Source: a bacterium (GTDB lineage Bacteria; UBP14; UBA6098; 4484-93). From it: a DNA stretch of 64,000 nt. The notes under the pieces are model-generated. The model searched no databases. It was not told where the DNA came from and worked only from the letters and a program-made list of their open reading frames with translations. Numbering within the stretch: position 1 is the stretch's first letter; the number at the start of each line of letters is the position of its first letter. The stretch is from positions 85,871 through 149,870 of the forward strand of contig JAGGUN010000028.1 of the NCBI GenBank assembly GCA_021158465.1. The letters are read 5' to 3'. Shown one piece after another: positions 34,980-44,858 of this stretch. The translations under genes were made by a program, and so were the position numbers.

Positions 34980-37797
34980 TTCTCAGCACCTTCTTCAGGA
35001 AGATCCCTGTGTACGAGTTAGGGTTTTGCATTACCTCCTCTGGTGTTCCTGTGGCGATCACCCTTCCCCCTTTTTCACCTCCTTCGGGACCGAGGTCAAT
35101 TATCCAGTCGGCGCACTTTATCACATCGAGGTTATGCTCGATTACGACGACGGTATTCCCCTTCTCAACGAGCCGAGAGAGGACATTAAGAAGCATCTTC
35201 ACATCGGCGGAGTGCAGTCCAACAGTTGGCTCATCGAGGAAGTAGATCGTTCTTCCTGTCTCACGCTTGGATAGTTCGAGGGAGAGTTTTACCCTTTGTG
35301 CCTCGCCACCTGATAGAGTAGTTGCCGACTGACCAAGCTGGATGTAACCGAGCCCAACATCCTGGAGAATCTTGAGCTTCGAGCAGATCGCTGGGATGTT
35401 CTCGAAGAACTCTTTCGCCTCGTCGACGGTCATTCTGAGTACATCAGCGATATTCTTTCCTCTGTATCTTATCTCGAGTGTATCCGGGTTGTAGCGCTTC
35501 CCCTTGCACCTATCGCACGGAACATAGACATCGGGTAGGAAGTGCATCTCCAATTTTATGTACCCTGCTCCACGGCAGGCTTCACATCTACCCCCTTCTA
35601 CATTGAAAGAGAACCGTCCCTGTTTGTATCCCCTTGCAACGGATTCCGGCAGAGACGCAAAGAGCTGTCTTATCGGTGTGAATACCCCGGTATATGTTGC
35701 GGGGTTAGAGCGGGGCGTCCGTCCGATGGGTGACTGGTCGATATTTATTACCTTATCTATGTAAGCGAGTCCGGATAATGTCTTGTAGGGGAGCGGCTTC
35801 ACCGCTGCTCGGTGTAGGTACCTCATAAGGGCGGGATAGAGTGTCTGGTTTATCAATGTGCTTTTCCCTGATCCTGACACCCCTGTCACGCAGATGAAAC
35901 AGCCCAATGGTATCTTGACGGTTATATTTTTCAGGTTGTTTCCCGTTAGTCCGGAGATGACGAGGAACTTCCCGTTCCCGGGGCGTCTTGTTTTTGGAAC
36001 CTCTATCCTTAGCCTTCCCGAGAGATACTGTCCTGTAACCGACTCTTTAACACGGGATACCTCCTTGGGAGTGCCGGCTGCAACAAGATACCCGCCCTCT
36101 CTTCCCGCCTTTGGTCCAAGGTCAACGACGAAGTCAGCTGATCGGATGGTCTCCTCGTCATGCTCAATCACGATTATCGTATTGCCGATGTCTCGCAGTG
36201 AGAGGAGCGTCTCGAGTAGTCTCTTGTTGTCTCGCTGGTGTAGCCCGATTGATGGCTCATCGAGGACATAGAGCACCCCGACAAGCTGTGAGCCTATCTG
36301 TGTAGCGAGATGGATCCTCTGTGCCTCACCGCTGGAGAGCGTTGATGTCTCTCTGTCAAGCGTCAGGTAATCAACCCCAACATCTACCAGGAAGCCTAGG
36401 CGGGATATTATCTCCTTCAGTATCGGGTCGGCGATGAGATGCTCCTTCTCCGTCAAGACGAGGTTCTCAAAGAACGATAGCGCACGCTTTATCGTCATTC
36501 GTGTGATCTCTTGGATGGGAACGCCGTTTATCTTTACATTCCTTGCCTCCTGTCTTAGCCTCGACCCGTTACACTCAGGGCAGGGGTAGCGAGTCATAAA
36601 CCGTTCTATCCAGCTTCTTACTTCGGGAGATGATGTCTGGCGATACCGTCGCCTCAGATTGGGAATGACCCCCTCAAAGTTTGAGATATACTTCCCAGCG
36701 AACCTGCCGTTGGAGGAGATATACTCGAACTCGAACAACCTGTTAGTCCCGTAAAGGATGACCCTTTTTACCTCCTCGGGTAGCGAGTTAAAGGGAGCGT
36801 TTATGTCGAAACCGAGCTCTCTTGCAAGCGTCTTCACCCTCGAATATATTCCCTTGCCGATTATCTCCCCCCAGGGGCGGACGGCACCTTTGAGGATGGA
36901 CAAGCTCCCGTCCGGAACGATAAGCTCTGGGTCAAACTCATTGATAAAACCGAGCCCGGAGCAGTGTGGGCAGGCACCGTAAGGCGAATTGAAGGAGAAG
37001 AACCGTGGCTCTATCTCCTCATAGGATATCCCGCACGCGGGGCAGGCAAGCTTCTGCGAGAAAATCCTTTCCCTTTTATCGTCGGGCAGATAGAGCTTCA
37101 TAAGCCCATCCGAATATCGAACAGCTGTCTCTATCGAATCGACAAGACGCCTTCTTATGCCAGGCTTTATGATCAACCTGTCAACAACTATCTCTATGGT
37201 GTGTTTCTTATTTTTGTCCAGAGAGATTTTGTCTCCAAGTTCATATATTTTACCATCCACCCTCACGCGGACGAATCCTTCCTTTGAGATGTTCGCCAGA
37301 AGGTTTTGGTATTCCCCTTTTCTCCCCCGGACAACGGGGGAAAGGATGAAGGCTCTTGTCCCCTTCGGGAGTGAGAGGATGGCATCTGCCATATCGGATA
37401 CAGACTGCTTCTCTATCTTTCTGCCGCACCTGTAGCAGTATGGGATACCGATTCTTGCAAAGAGGAGTCGCATATAGTCGTAGATCTCTGTTGCTGTTGC
37501 GACGATGGAACGAGGATTATGCGACAAGGCTCTCTGCTCGATGCATATGGCTGGGGACAGCCCCTCTATCTTATCGACATCCGGCTTGCCCATAAGCTCG
37601 AGGAACTGGCGGGCGTAAGATGAGAGCGATTCGACATACCGCCTCTGTCCCTCGGCGTATATTGTATCGATAGCGAGCGAGCTTTTCCCTGAACCTGAGA
37701 CACCTGTTATAACGACGAACTGGTTCCTTGGTATCTCGAGGTCTATATTCTTTAGATTATGCTCTCGGGCGCCCCTTATGATTATCTTGTCTTTCAT
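34972..37797 (-). CDS. uvrA: Excinuclease ABC subunit A
   Basis: UvrA is the damage sensor of nucleotide excision repair. The 941-residue protein has two ABC ATPase modules. The first Walker A (GVSGSGKSS) is at about 33 and the second (GVSGSGKST) near 640. Zinc fingers are visible as CPACG/CPHC in the first half and [11 protein letters not shown] with CDRCKGKRY in the second; ABC signatures read LSSGEAQR and LSGGEAQR. The promoter TATAAT ends 12 bases before the ATG and no ribosome site is seen, so the mRNA is probably nearly leaderless. Confidence 0.98.
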   Translation of the reverse strand: MKDKIIIRGAREHNLKNIDLEIPRNQFVVITGVSGSGKSSLAIDTIYAEGQRRYVESLSSYARQFLELMGKPDVDKIEGLSPAICIEQRALSHNPRSIVATATEIYDYMRLLFARIGIPYCYRCGRKIEKQSVSDMADAILSLPKGTRAFILSPVVRGRKGEYQNLLANISKEGFVRVRVDGKIYELGDKISLDKNKKHTIEIVVDRLIIKPGIRRRLVDSIETAVRYSDGLMKLYLPDDKRERIFSQKLACPACGISYEEIEPRFFSFNSPYGACPHCSGLGFINEFDPELIVPDGSLSILKGAVRPWGEIIGKGIYSRVKTLARELGFDINAPFNSLPEEVKRVILYGTNRLFEFEYISSNGRFAGKYISNFEGVIPNLRRRYRQTSSPEVRSWIERFMTRYPCPECNGSRLRQEARNVKINGVPIQEITRMTIKRALSFFENLVLTEKEHLIADPILKEIISRLGFLVDVGVDYLTLDRETSTLSSGEAQRIHLATQIGSQLVGVLYVLDEPSIGLHQRDNKRLLETLLSLRDIGNTIIVIEHDEETIRSADFVVDLGPKAGREGGYLVAAGTPKEVSRVKESVTGQYLSGRLRIEVPKTRRPGNGKFLVISGLTGNNLKNITVKIPLGCFICVTGVSGSGKSTLINQTLYPALMRYLHRAAVKPLPYKTLSGLAYIDKVINIDQSPIGRTPRSNPATYTGVFTPIRQLFASLPESVARGYKQGRFSFNVEGGRCEACRGAGYIKLEMHFLPDVYVPCDRCKGKRYNPDTLEIRYRGKNIADVLRMTVDEAKEFFENIPAICSKLKILQDVGLGYIQLGQSATTLSGGEAQRVKLSLELSKRETGRTIYFLDEPTVGLHSADVKMLLNVLSRLVEKGNTVVVIEHNLDVIKCADWIIDLGPEGGEKGGRVIATGTPEEVMQNPNSYTGIFLKKVLRNG

Positions 37798-37809
37798 TGT
37801 AAATTTTGT

Positions 37810-37838
37810 ATTATAACAAAAATATCTGCGAAATTCAA
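37810..37838 (-). promoter_or_regulatory. Promoter of uvrA
   Basis: TTGAAT (37833-37838) and a perfect TATAAT (37810-37815) separated by 17 bases on the minus strand. The ATG lies 12 bases after the -10, so the expected leader is about five bases, without a Shine-Dalgarno sequence. Confidence 0.7.
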
Positions 37839-37895
37839 GAGGTAATTGCAGTTTCCCCTTTGATAGGGGATGCAGGTTTGCTATTTTAGGGAGCT

Positions 37896-40049
37896 ATGAA
37901 ATACCTTATCCTGGCGGTTATTCTTCTTTTGCTTTTTGTTCCTCTCCTTGCGGATTGGCCTCTTCCTGGGAGCCGCTCTCTCTCATCGACCTTTGGTGAA
38001 TATCGTGCTGGTCTTCGTTTCCATGCAGGAATCGATATTAGGACGCCGGTTTTAGCGATGCCCGTTGTTGCTCCTGTAGATGGTTGGGTGGAGAGGATCA
38101 GGGTGTCGCCGTGGGGTTACGGGAAGGTGCTATACCTCCGCGGTGTTGATGGCAGAGATTACATCTTCGCTCACCTTTCTGGCTTTGCCTCTTGTCTGGA
38201 GGAGGTTGTTGTTGAGGAGCAGGAGAGGCGAGAGAGCTTCTTCGTCGAGCTTTGGTTCTCGGATAAGGAGTTCCCGTTTTCTGCGGGGGATACGATAGCG
38301 TTTACGGGTGGAACTGGTGTTGGAAGCTCCCATCTGCATTTTGAGGTGAGGGATGCCAACTCCTGCCCGACGAATCCGCTCGAGCTGGGGTTCTCTTCTA
38401 TGCCTGATACGACTCCGCCTGTATTCTATTCCCTTGTTGTGGTTCCTCTTGACATTTCATCCCGTGTCAATGGAAGCCTGCTTCCTGTGGAGATTCCTGT
38501 TTCCTTCGACGAGCATGGGAAGGTTTACAGAGCGAAAAGGCAGATCTTTGCCTCGGGTGCTCTCGGGTTTGAGGTCTGCGTATATGACTATGAGAGGGAA
38601 GAAAACCCGAACCGTCTTGGGGTGTATTCCCTTTCACTTTCCCTCAAAGATAGCACGGTCTTTTCGTTTTCACCGGTGAGTTTCTCCTATGAGGACAATG
38701 CCGATGCTGGTTTCCTTTGGGATATAGATTCTGAGGAGAGGTTTAACAAGAGGTTTATCAGGCTTTTCTCTGCTCATCCAACGGATGTTGGTTTCACGAA
38801 GGGAGATGGGAAGATAAATTTGTCGGAGAGAGATTCGGTTCTGTTCTTCAGGGTTATAGCGTCGGATATCCATAACAACAGTTCTTCTCTTCTTTTTCCT
38901 GTTCATTATTCTCCGCCGGTGAATATCGGCAAGCTCGAAAGAACGGAGGGCGATACATTCCTTTTTTTCTCCTCCCTCTCTGACACCGGTTTCAGCGTTC
39001 TTGTGGATGGCGAAAGGGTGCATGGGGCTATCCGTTTCGAGCTGGGTGAGAACAGGCTTGGGGTTGTTCTTCCAGATTCCGTTTCTGGGGAGGTGATAGA
39101 GCTTTTTTTCCGAAATTCAAACAGGTTATCTTTAAGCCTGCAGGATACTCGGAATCCGTTTGAGTCGCGAATCTCGTTCGATTACGCCGTGAGGAAGACA
39201 GGGCTCTTCTTGTTTTTCAAGTTTGAGCCGCATAGACCCGTTGATCTACTCGTGGAGGCAGCGGGCGATACGGTGAAACCAGCACTCTTCTTCCAGTCAG
39301 CCGACAGCGTTGTAACGGCGGTTCCGATAAGAGCAGAGGGGAGGTACAATGTTATCCTTAGGCATGGGGAGATCTCGTGGGAATTTGCTGTGGATGTATG
39401 TCGGCTCAAGACAGGGAAGAAACTTTCTCTTCCCGGTTCAACCACCCTTTACATCCCTCCTGGGCAGTCTCTCTTTCTGCCCTTCTGTGCCTTTGAGCTA
39501 CAGGATGTTCCGACCGTGGCAGAGAATATAGTTTCTCCTATTATTCGGTTCAAGAGTTCTCTTTTCCCTCTAAAGGTGCCAGCCCGCCTGACCGTTTCTC
39601 CTGGGGTATCGCTCAGTAGAGCCTATAGGAGGAAAGTTGCGGTTGGACGGTTCTGGCATGACGGATGGTATTTTGTTTCCAGTGGGGAAACTGCTTACAT
39701 CAGGCTCCCTGGGACATTTGCCCTTGTTCTTGACACCGTCCCACCGGTCGTTATCCCAGGCTCAATCGAGGATGGCGATACACTCTCTTACTCACCTTAC
39801 ATTATCTCGGCTCTCGTTAGGGATAACTTCTCCGGTTTCGACAATCACTGCATACCGACGATGTACATAGATGAGCGGTTTGTCCCGGCGGAGTTCGACC
39901 CAGAGTCGGAGAGGTTATTTTACCTGTTGAGGAAACCCCTTTCTCCGGGTGAGCATACCGTTTCTATTGTTGCCGTTGACCGTCTCGGCAACAAAACGGA
40001 GTGCGAGTTGGTGTTTTTCATTTGTGGGGAGCAATCTTGTGGCGAATGA
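37896..40049 (+). CDS. Exported M23-family metallopeptidase with long beta-rich C-terminus
   Basis: A 717-residue protein with a signal peptide (cleavage near PLLAD). An M23/LytM domain at about 24-165 has the zinc ligands His43 and Asp47 (RFHAGIDI) and the HLHFEVRD motif near 147-154, with YIFAHLSGF as the third catalytic segment. M23 enzymes cut peptidoglycan cross-links or act as envelope activators. The remaining 550 residues are beta-rich with repeated Ser-Leu-Phe strands and I recognise no domain. It has a GGGAG ribosome site. The 3' end overlaps gmhB by 32 bases (convergent). Confidence 0.88.
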   Translation: MKYLILAVILLLLFVPLLADWPLPGSRSLSSTFGEYRAGLRFHAGIDIRTPVLAMPVVAPVDGWVERIRVSPWGYGKVLYLRGVDGRDYIFAHLSGFASCLEEVVVEEQERRESFFVELWFSDKEFPFSAGDTIAFTGGTGVGSSHLHFEVRDANSCPTNPLELGFSSMPDTTPPVFYSLVVVPLDISSRVNGSLLPVEIPVSFDEHGKVYRAKRQIFASGALGFEVCVYDYEREENPNRLGVYSLSLSLKDSTVFSFSPVSFSYEDNADAGFLWDIDSEERFNKRFIRLFSAHPTDVGFTKGDGKINLSERDSVLFFRVIASDIHNNSSSLLFPVHYSPPVNIGKLERTEGDTFLFFSSLSDTGFSVLVDGERVHGAIRFELGENRLGVVLPDSVSGEVIELFFRNSNRLSLSLQDTRNPFESRISFDYAVRKTGLFLFFKFEPHRPVDLLVEAAGDTVKPALFFQSADSVVTAVPIRAEGRYNVILRHGEISWEFAVDVCRLKTGKKLSLPGSTTLYIPPGQSLFLPFCAFELQDVPTVAENIVSPIIRFKSSLFPLKVPARLTVSPGVSLSRAYRRKVAVGRFWHDGWYFVSSGETAYIRLPGTFALVLDTVPPVVIPGSIEDGDTLSYSPYIISALVRDNFSGFDNHCIPTMYIDERFVPAEFDPESERLFYLLRKPLSPGEHTVSIVAVDRLGNKTECELVFFICGEQSCGE

Positions 40050-40548
40050 GCTCCGCCGCTTCATAGAGGTTTTCTGCGTAGAAATCTGCCTCTATGTCGG
40101 TTTCCCCCTCGGGGTTGATGAGGATTGTTTTTGTTCCGGCTGCTTTCCCTGCGAGGATATCTGTGTTGGTGTCCCCGATGGTGAATGAGGATGGTAGGTC
40201 AACCTGATGCCTTTCTGCCGCTGCTAATATCATTCCAGGGGATGGTTTGCGGTAGTATCCTGTAGAGTGTGGACAGAAGAGGATGTCATCGATCCTCGCG
40301 CTGCGCTTTTTTAGCTCCGCTATCATAAACTGGTGAACCCGCTTTAGCTCCTCCTCCGTCATAACCCCTCGTTCTATTCCTCGCTGGTTTGTCACAACAA
40401 TTACCAGAACCCCGATGGAGTTCAGAAGAGCAATCCCCTCTGGTGCTTTTGGTAGCAGGATGAACTCATCGGGTGTCGTTATATATCCACCGATTTTTCG
40501 CCTGTTTATTACTCCGTCCCTGTCAAGGAATGCTGCAATACGCTTCAT
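40018..40548 (-). CDS. gmhB: HAD-IIIA phosphatase, GmhB-like, without the full zinc loop
   Basis: A 176-residue HAD phosphatase resembling D,D-heptose-1,7-bisphosphate phosphatase, which acts in LPS heptose synthesis. It has the nucleophile Asp9 and Asp11 in FLDRDG, VVTNQRGIERG, and the KPSPGM and IGDTNTDILAG segments. Of the four zinc ligands known in E. coli GmhB, Cys92 and His94 are present (CPHSTG), but the loop carrying the CxC pair is deleted. A histidinol-phosphatase role is possible. Its ATG overlaps the apgM stop by one base (TAATG). Confidence 0.82.
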   Translation of the reverse strand: MKRIAAFLDRDGVINRRKIGGYITTPDEFILLPKAPEGIALLNSIGVLVIVVTNQRGIERGVMTEEELKRVHQFMIAELKKRSARIDDILFCPHSTGYYRKPSPGMILAAAERHQVDLPSSFTIGDTNTDILAGKAAGTKTILINPEGETDIEADFYAENLYEAAELIRHKIAPHK

Positions 40549-41759
40549 TACGCACCGTACTTATCAAGTTTGAGCGAGTGGGCAAGCATAAGGTTTGTCG
40601 ATTTCTCCGCAGGGAATATTCCGAGTGAGCCTCTCAGGCAGTGCTCCTCGTCGAACCGAGCATCCTTTTGCCATCTGACGAACGGCGAGTACAAGAGGTA
40701 TGGCACAGGGTGCCAGGAATGGTTTTTCAGAGCCACAGGGGTCGAGTGATCGCCAGTTATAATGAGGACATCCGGTGAGAGCTCAAGTAGTCTCGGGATA
40801 AAGCGGTCTGTCTGTTCGATAACCTCGCGTTTCTTCTCGAAGTTCCCGTCCTCCCCGTAGGAGTCCGTTTTCTTTATATGGACGAAGAAGAAGTTGTACT
40901 GCTCCCAGTTTTCCTCGAGCGATGCAAACTCTGACTCGATCTCCTCACCCACCGGCAGGAGTGTCATCCCGACGAGCGAGGCGAGCCCTCTATACATAGG
41001 ATAGCTGGCGATTGCACATGGGCTCAGACGGAACCTCTCTTGGAATGGAGGGATATCTGGCGGACAGGAGAAGCCGCGCAGAAGTATCCCGTTTGCCGGT
41101 TTCTTCTCCTTTAGAATGTCGTTTGCCAGATGTGTGAGGAGGTTTATCACCCTTGCAGTCTTCTGTAGCTTTGTGTCATCGGTTCTCAGGAACCGGATCT
41201 TCTCGCCGATTATATGCGGGTCTGTGTCGGGTAGACCTTCAGCAAGCCCTCTTCCCCTGAAGATGACAGCGAACCGATGCTCTAAACCTGATCTGAATAT
41301 AAGCTCGACATCCTCTATCCGCTTTATCTGTGATGATAGGAGTTCGATGAGCTCCTGGTTCTCTTCTGTTGAGAGCCTTCTTTTTCCTGCTCCGCCTCTT
41401 CTGTCTATCACGACACCGTTCTCGTCGAGCGTGCAGAAATTCCCGCGTGCGGCTAAATCCTGCTTTCTTACCTCCATCCCGAGGCCGAGGGCTTCGAGTA
41501 CTCCTCTGCCGATGTTGTATTTCACCGGGTCGTATCCGAAGAGTGCCAGGTGAGCAGGACCGCTCCCGGGGGTTATCCCCCAGTCAACAGGGATAGTCAA
41601 TCCCAGAGCAGAACGGCGAGCAAGCGAATCCATATTCGGCTTGTTGGCGGCGGATAGAGGAGTTCTCCCGTCTTTATCGGGAATGTCACCCACGCCGTCC
41701 ATAACCAAAAGGACTATCTTCTTATCGTTCTCCTTTATGAGCGAATCGAGGATGGCCAT
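40548..41759 (-). CDS. apgM: Archaeal-type cofactor-independent phosphoglycerate mutase
   Basis: Interconverts 3- and 2-phosphoglycerate in glycolysis. The 403-residue protein belongs to the ApgM branch of the alkaline-phosphatase superfamily, distinct from bacterial GpmI (about 510 residues). It has LLVMDGVGD near residue 17, PGSGPAHLALFGYDP, RGNFCTLDENG, HIKKTDSYGEDG and ITGDHSTP. It has a GGGGGAAGAAG site and its own promoter, whose -35 sits in one arm of a perfect dyad shared with mnmG. It is coupled to gmhB. Confidence 0.95.
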   Translation of the reverse strand: MAILDSLIKENDKKIVLLVMDGVGDIPDKDGRTPLSAANKPNMDSLARRSALGLTIPVDWGITPGSGPAHLALFGYDPVKYNIGRGVLEALGLGMEVRKQDLAARGNFCTLDENGVVIDRRGGAGKRRLSTEENQELIELLSSQIKRIEDVELIFRSGLEHRFAVIFRGRGLAEGLPDTDPHIIGEKIRFLRTDDTKLQKTARVINLLTHLANDILKEKKPANGILLRGFSCPPDIPPFQERFRLSPCAIASYPMYRGLASLVGMTLLPVGEEIESEFASLEENWEQYNFFFVHIKKTDSYGEDGNFEKKREVIEQTDRFIPRLLELSPDVLIITGDHSTPVALKNHSWHPVPYLLYSPFVRWQKDARFDEEHCLRGSLGIFPAEKSTNLMLAHSLKLDKYGA

Positions 41760-41785
41760 CTTCTTCCCCCTTCTGTTTGAACCCC

Positions 41786-41814
41786 AAATTAAGCGGAATG
41801 TGGGATCTTGTCAA
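41786..41814 (-). promoter_or_regulatory. Promoter of apgM-gmhB
   Basis: A perfect TTGACA (41809-41814, minus strand), a 17-base spacer and TAATTT (41786-41791). The -35 lies in the left arm of the dyad at 41810-41828. Confidence 0.65.
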
Positions 41815-41828
41815 CAAGTTTTGTTGAC
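41810..41828. promoter_or_regulatory. Perfect dyad covering both -35 elements, candidate operator
   Basis: GTCAACAA-GTT-TTGTTGAC is a perfect inverted repeat with 8-base arms and a 3-base centre. The left arm contains the apgM -35 on the minus strand and the right arm contains the mnmG -35 on the plus strand. A bound dimer would block both promoters. The regulator is unknown. Confidence 0.5.
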
Positions 41829-41852
41829 CTCGGAGCGAAAAATGGTTATAAT
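41824..41852 (+). promoter_or_regulatory. Promoter of mnmG-rsmG
   Basis: TTGACC (41824-41829), a 17-base spacer and a perfect TATAAT (41847-41852). The mnmG ATG is only nine bases further on, so transcription should begin at or within a few bases of the start codon. Confidence 0.75.
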
Positions 41853-41861
41853 TTTATCTAT

Positions 41862-43667
41862 ATGAAGAAATATGACCTTATTGTCATAGGTGGTGGTCAC
41901 GCTGGTATCGAGGCATCCGTCGCTGCGAGCCGTATGGGAGTGACTGTTTTGCTCATCAGCCTAAACGAGGCGAATATCGGCGAGATGAGCTGTAACCCGG
42001 CTGTGGGAGGGGTCGGTAAGAGTCAGGTGGTCAAGGAGGTGGATGCTCTCGGAGGAGTTATCGGGCTTGCCGCAGACAGGACTGCAATCCAGTATCGTGT
42101 GTTAAACAGGAGGAAGGGTGTTGCTGTCCGCTCGACACGCTCCCAGAACGAAAGAAGAATGTATCCTGTTGTGGTCAGGCAGATACTGGATTCCTTTGAG
42201 AATCTGACAATCAAGCAGGACGAGGTAACAGGGATTGTGGTCGACGGCAACAGGGTTGTAGGTGTAAAGACAGCCCTCGGAATGGAGTACGCCGCTGACG
42301 CCGTAGTAGTTACCACAGGCACATTCCTCGGCGGAATGATATATATTGGTGATAGCCGTATTCCGTCGGGTAGGGCAGGTGACCCGCCATCGAACGAGCT
42401 GTCCAGATCGTTGAGAAAGCTCGGTTTCACCCTTTTCCGCTTCAAGACAGGGACACCGCCTCGTGTCGACGGGAGAACGATAGATTTTTCGAAGACCATC
42501 CGCCAGGACGGCGATGATGACTACATTCCGTTTTCGATAAGAACAGAAGAACGCCTTGATAAGCATCTGCCTTGCTATCTGACGCACACGAACGAGAAGA
42601 CGCACAACATAGTCCGCAAGAATATTGAAAGGACAGCCCTCTACGGTGGGCTTATCACAGGGAAGGGACCACGGTACTGCCCGTCTATTGAGGACAAGAT
42701 AATGAGGTTTCCCAGCAGACAGTCGCACCAGGTGTTTCTTGAGCCTGAGGGAAGATATACGGACGAATACTACCTCAACGGAATATCTACATCACTCCCT
42801 GTGGAGGTTCAGCTTGAGATGCTCGCTACAATCCCCGGTCTCCAGAGGGCTGAGATGATAAGACCTGCCTATGCGATTGAGTATGATTGCATCGATCCAC
42901 GGGAGCTTAAAAGGACGCTCGAGTCGAAGAGGGTAAAGAACCTCTTCTTTGCCGGGCAGATAAACGGCACCTCCGGTTACGAGGAGGCGGCAGGTCAGGG
43001 AATAATCGCTGGGATAAATGCTGCTCTTTCTATCCGAGGGGAAGGACCGTTCGTTCTGTCGCGAGGCGAATCGTACATCGGTAGCCTGATAGATGATATC
43101 GTTACGAAGGGCGTAGATGAGCCATACAGGCTATTTTCTTCGCGGGTGGAGCACAGGCTTATTCTCCGTGAGGACAACGCATACGAGAGGCTGTTGCCGT
43201 ATGCAAAACGGTTCGGGCTTCTCGAGGAGCAGCTCATAGGGAGGATTGAGGAGGAGATAGCCCTTATAGCCGAAGAGAAGAAGAGGCTTGAGAAGGTGAC
43301 TGTTCGGATTGACGGGAGGTCGATGACCGCCTATCAGGCAATCAAGATCCCGGGATACTCTTACGAGAAGCTCGACATTGAAAAAAGGCTTCCTGAGCAT
43401 CTTTTCTGTAGGCTCGATACGGAAATAAAGTATGAAGGGTATATTGCAAGGGAGAAGAGGAAAGTAGAGCAGATGAAGCGGCTGGAGGGGATGAGCATCC
43501 CGCAAGGGATTGACTACGGCTGTGTCCAGAACCTCAGGAACGAGGCGAGGGAGAAGCTTATTCGCGTTCGGCCATCAACGGTTGGGCAGGCATCAAGGAT
43601 ACCGGGGGTGTCGTCCGCTGATATAGAAGCCCTCGTTGTCTTCATCAAGCGGAATTGTTTCACATGA
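41862..43667 (+). CDS. mnmG: tRNA U34 carboxymethylaminomethyl-modifying enzyme MnmG
   Basis: MnmG (GidA) binds FAD and NADH and works with MnmE to modify the wobble uridine of several tRNAs. The 601-residue protein starts at the ATG at 41862 ([18 protein letters not shown], with the dinucleotide-binding GxGxxG). The frame is open to 41808, but family alignment and the promoter both point to 41862. It also has [23 protein letters not shown] (residues about 47-70), RNGTPPRV-like KTGTPPRVD, and [16 protein letters not shown]. No ribosome site is visible; the mRNA is probably leaderless. It overlaps rsmG by four bases. Confidence 0.97.
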   Translation: MKKYDLIVIGGGHAGIEASVAASRMGVTVLLISLNEANIGEMSCNPAVGGVGKSQVVKEVDALGGVIGLAADRTAIQYRVLNRRKGVAVRSTRSQNERRMYPVVVRQILDSFENLTIKQDEVTGIVVDGNRVVGVKTALGMEYAADAVVVTTGTFLGGMIYIGDSRIPSGRAGDPPSNELSRSLRKLGFTLFRFKTGTPPRVDGRTIDFSKTIRQDGDDDYIPFSIRTEERLDKHLPCYLTHTNEKTHNIVRKNIERTALYGGLITGKGPRYCPSIEDKIMRFPSRQSHQVFLEPEGRYTDEYYLNGISTSLPVEVQLEMLATIPGLQRAEMIRPAYAIEYDCIDPRELKRTLESKRVKNLFFAGQINGTSGYEEAAGQGIIAGINAALSIRGEGPFVLSRGESYIGSLIDDIVTKGVDEPYRLFSSRVEHRLILREDNAYERLLPYAKRFGLLEEQLIGRIEEEIALIAEEKKRLEKVTVRIDGRSMTAYQAIKIPGYSYEKLDIEKRLPEHLFCRLDTEIKYEGYIAREKRKVEQMKRLEGMSIPQGIDYGCVQNLRNEAREKLIRVRPSTVGQASRIPGVSSADIEALVVFIKRNCFT

Positions 43668-44323
43668 AACATTCGAGATATCTTGTTGAGCGACAAATAG
43701 TTGCGCTGAAAAAACTGTTTGAGAAATTCTCCATTCCCTACGATGAAACCTTACTCTCGCAGTTTAGGGAGTATATATCCCTCATAATCGACTGGAGCGA
43801 CCGTGTTTCTCTCGTTTCCTCGGGCGATGGAGGGTATCTTGTCGACCGGCACATATTTGAGGGTGTTCTTGCCGCGAGGAAGGCGCTTATTCCCTTTTGG
43901 GGTAGGCTTCTTGATATTGGTTCCGGTGCGGGGTTTCCGGTTGTCCCGATAAAGCTCATCCGCCCAGACATCCGTTGCTTCGCTCTTGATTCCAACAGGA
44001 AGAAGGTTTTGTTTTTGAAGAAGGTTGCGCAAACGCTTGGTTTGCTGGGGTTCGAGCCGTTGTGGACCCGTTTCGAGCTCGTCTCGTTCCCGTTTCGGTT
44101 CGACGCGATAACCGTTCGCGCTGTCGGCAACGACGAGGCTATCTTACGGAGGGCAGGTGAGCTTCTTTTACCCACGGGTAAGCTCCTTTTCTTCAAAGCA
44201 GACAAAACGAAGACCCCCCTTATAGAGAGAGGAGGGGTAGAGATCCCGCTCGGGGACATCTCGGCTTCTGCCACGAAGAGGGTCATTGTTGTCTTTGGTA
44301 TCCGGGAAGCAGGTTCCGGATGA
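43664..44323 (+). CDS. rsmG: 16S rRNA G527 N7-methyltransferase RsmG
   Basis: RsmG (GidB) methylates G527 of 16S rRNA using SAM. The protein is 219 residues. The N-terminal helical part has [16 protein letters not shown], and the SAM-binding motif [21 protein letters not shown] follows (residues about 75-95), with [14 protein letters not shown] and ITVRAVG. The ATG overlaps the mnmG stop (ATGA), giving the classic mnmG-rsmG pair. A TTG nine bases earlier is also in frame but less likely. The 3' end overlaps pgsA by 41 bases (convergent). Confidence 0.95.
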   Translation: MKHSRYLVERQIVALKKLFEKFSIPYDETLLSQFREYISLIIDWSDRVSLVSSGDGGYLVDRHIFEGVLAARKALIPFWGRLLDIGSGAGFPVVPIKLIRPDIRCFALDSNRKKVLFLKKVAQTLGLLGFEPLWTRFELVSFPFRFDAITVRAVGNDEAILRRAGELLLPTGKLLFFKADKTKTPLIERGGVEIPLGDISASATKRVIVVFGIREAGSG

Positions 44324-44858
44324 GGTATTCTGCTCCGGTGAAGAGCGTGAGAAATGTGACAAAGAGAAGGATGATGTTGAGCAGAAGAGGAATTGTTTCG
44401 TATAGTTCCCAGGCGGGGCTTGCTGTTCTTGTGATGTCGTAGGCAAGGAAGAATGTCAATGAGAGCATAAGGCAGGCGGTTTTTATCCTTGCCAGTTGCG
44501 ATGGCTTGAGGACAGCCTCTTTTCCCCTCATAACTGACAATCTCAGCGCTGTCACGAGGCATTCCCGCCCGATGATGAGGGCTGTTATAAACCAGGGGAC
44601 AAGTGATGCTATTGAGAGGTAGAGGAGGGCAAACGATGTAAGGAATTTATCTGCTATCGGGTCCCACAGTCTACCCACTTTTGTGGTGAGTTTTAGCCGC
44701 CTTGCTATGTAGCCGTCGAGGAAATCGGAGATGGCGGCGAGGATGAAGATCAGGAATCCTATTATCTTTGTCTTCACCGATGGGGAGAGGTAAAGTATAA
44801 AGAAGATAGGCGATGCGATGGCTCTGGACAGGGTTAATGATGTTGGGATGTTCATCAA
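44283..44858 (-). CDS. pgsA: CDP-diacylglycerol--glycerol-3-phosphate 3-phosphatidyltransferase
   Basis: Makes phosphatidylglycerol phosphate in the inner membrane. The 191-residue protein has several membrane helices and a perfect CDP-alcohol phosphotransferase motif, D-x2-DG-x2-AR-x8-G-x3-D-x3-D, beginning DFLDGYIARR at about residue 44. The start overlaps the end of the HPr gene by four bases. It is the last gene of the lolD-to-pgsA cluster. Confidence 0.95.
   Translation of the reverse strand: MMNIPTSLTLSRAIASPIFFILYLSPSVKTKIIGFLIFILAAISDFLDGYIARRLKLTTKVGRLWDPIADKFLTSFALLYLSIASLVPWFITALIIGRECLVTALRLSVMRGKEAVLKPSQLARIKTACLMLSLTFFLAYDITRTASPAWELYETIPLLLNIILLFVTFLTLFTGAEYLIRNLLPGYQRQQ

Noticed and set aside
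37846-37887. TTGATA-16-TATTTT as a promoter of the M23 gene
   Set aside because: The -10 ends eight bases before the ATG, yet the gene has a good GGGAG ribosome site that such a transcript would lack, so I do not trust this assignment.
41808-41861. N-terminal extension of mnmG by 18 residues
   Set aside because: It covers the promoter and dyad, and MnmG proteins start just before the dinucleotide-binding motif at the ATG at 41862.
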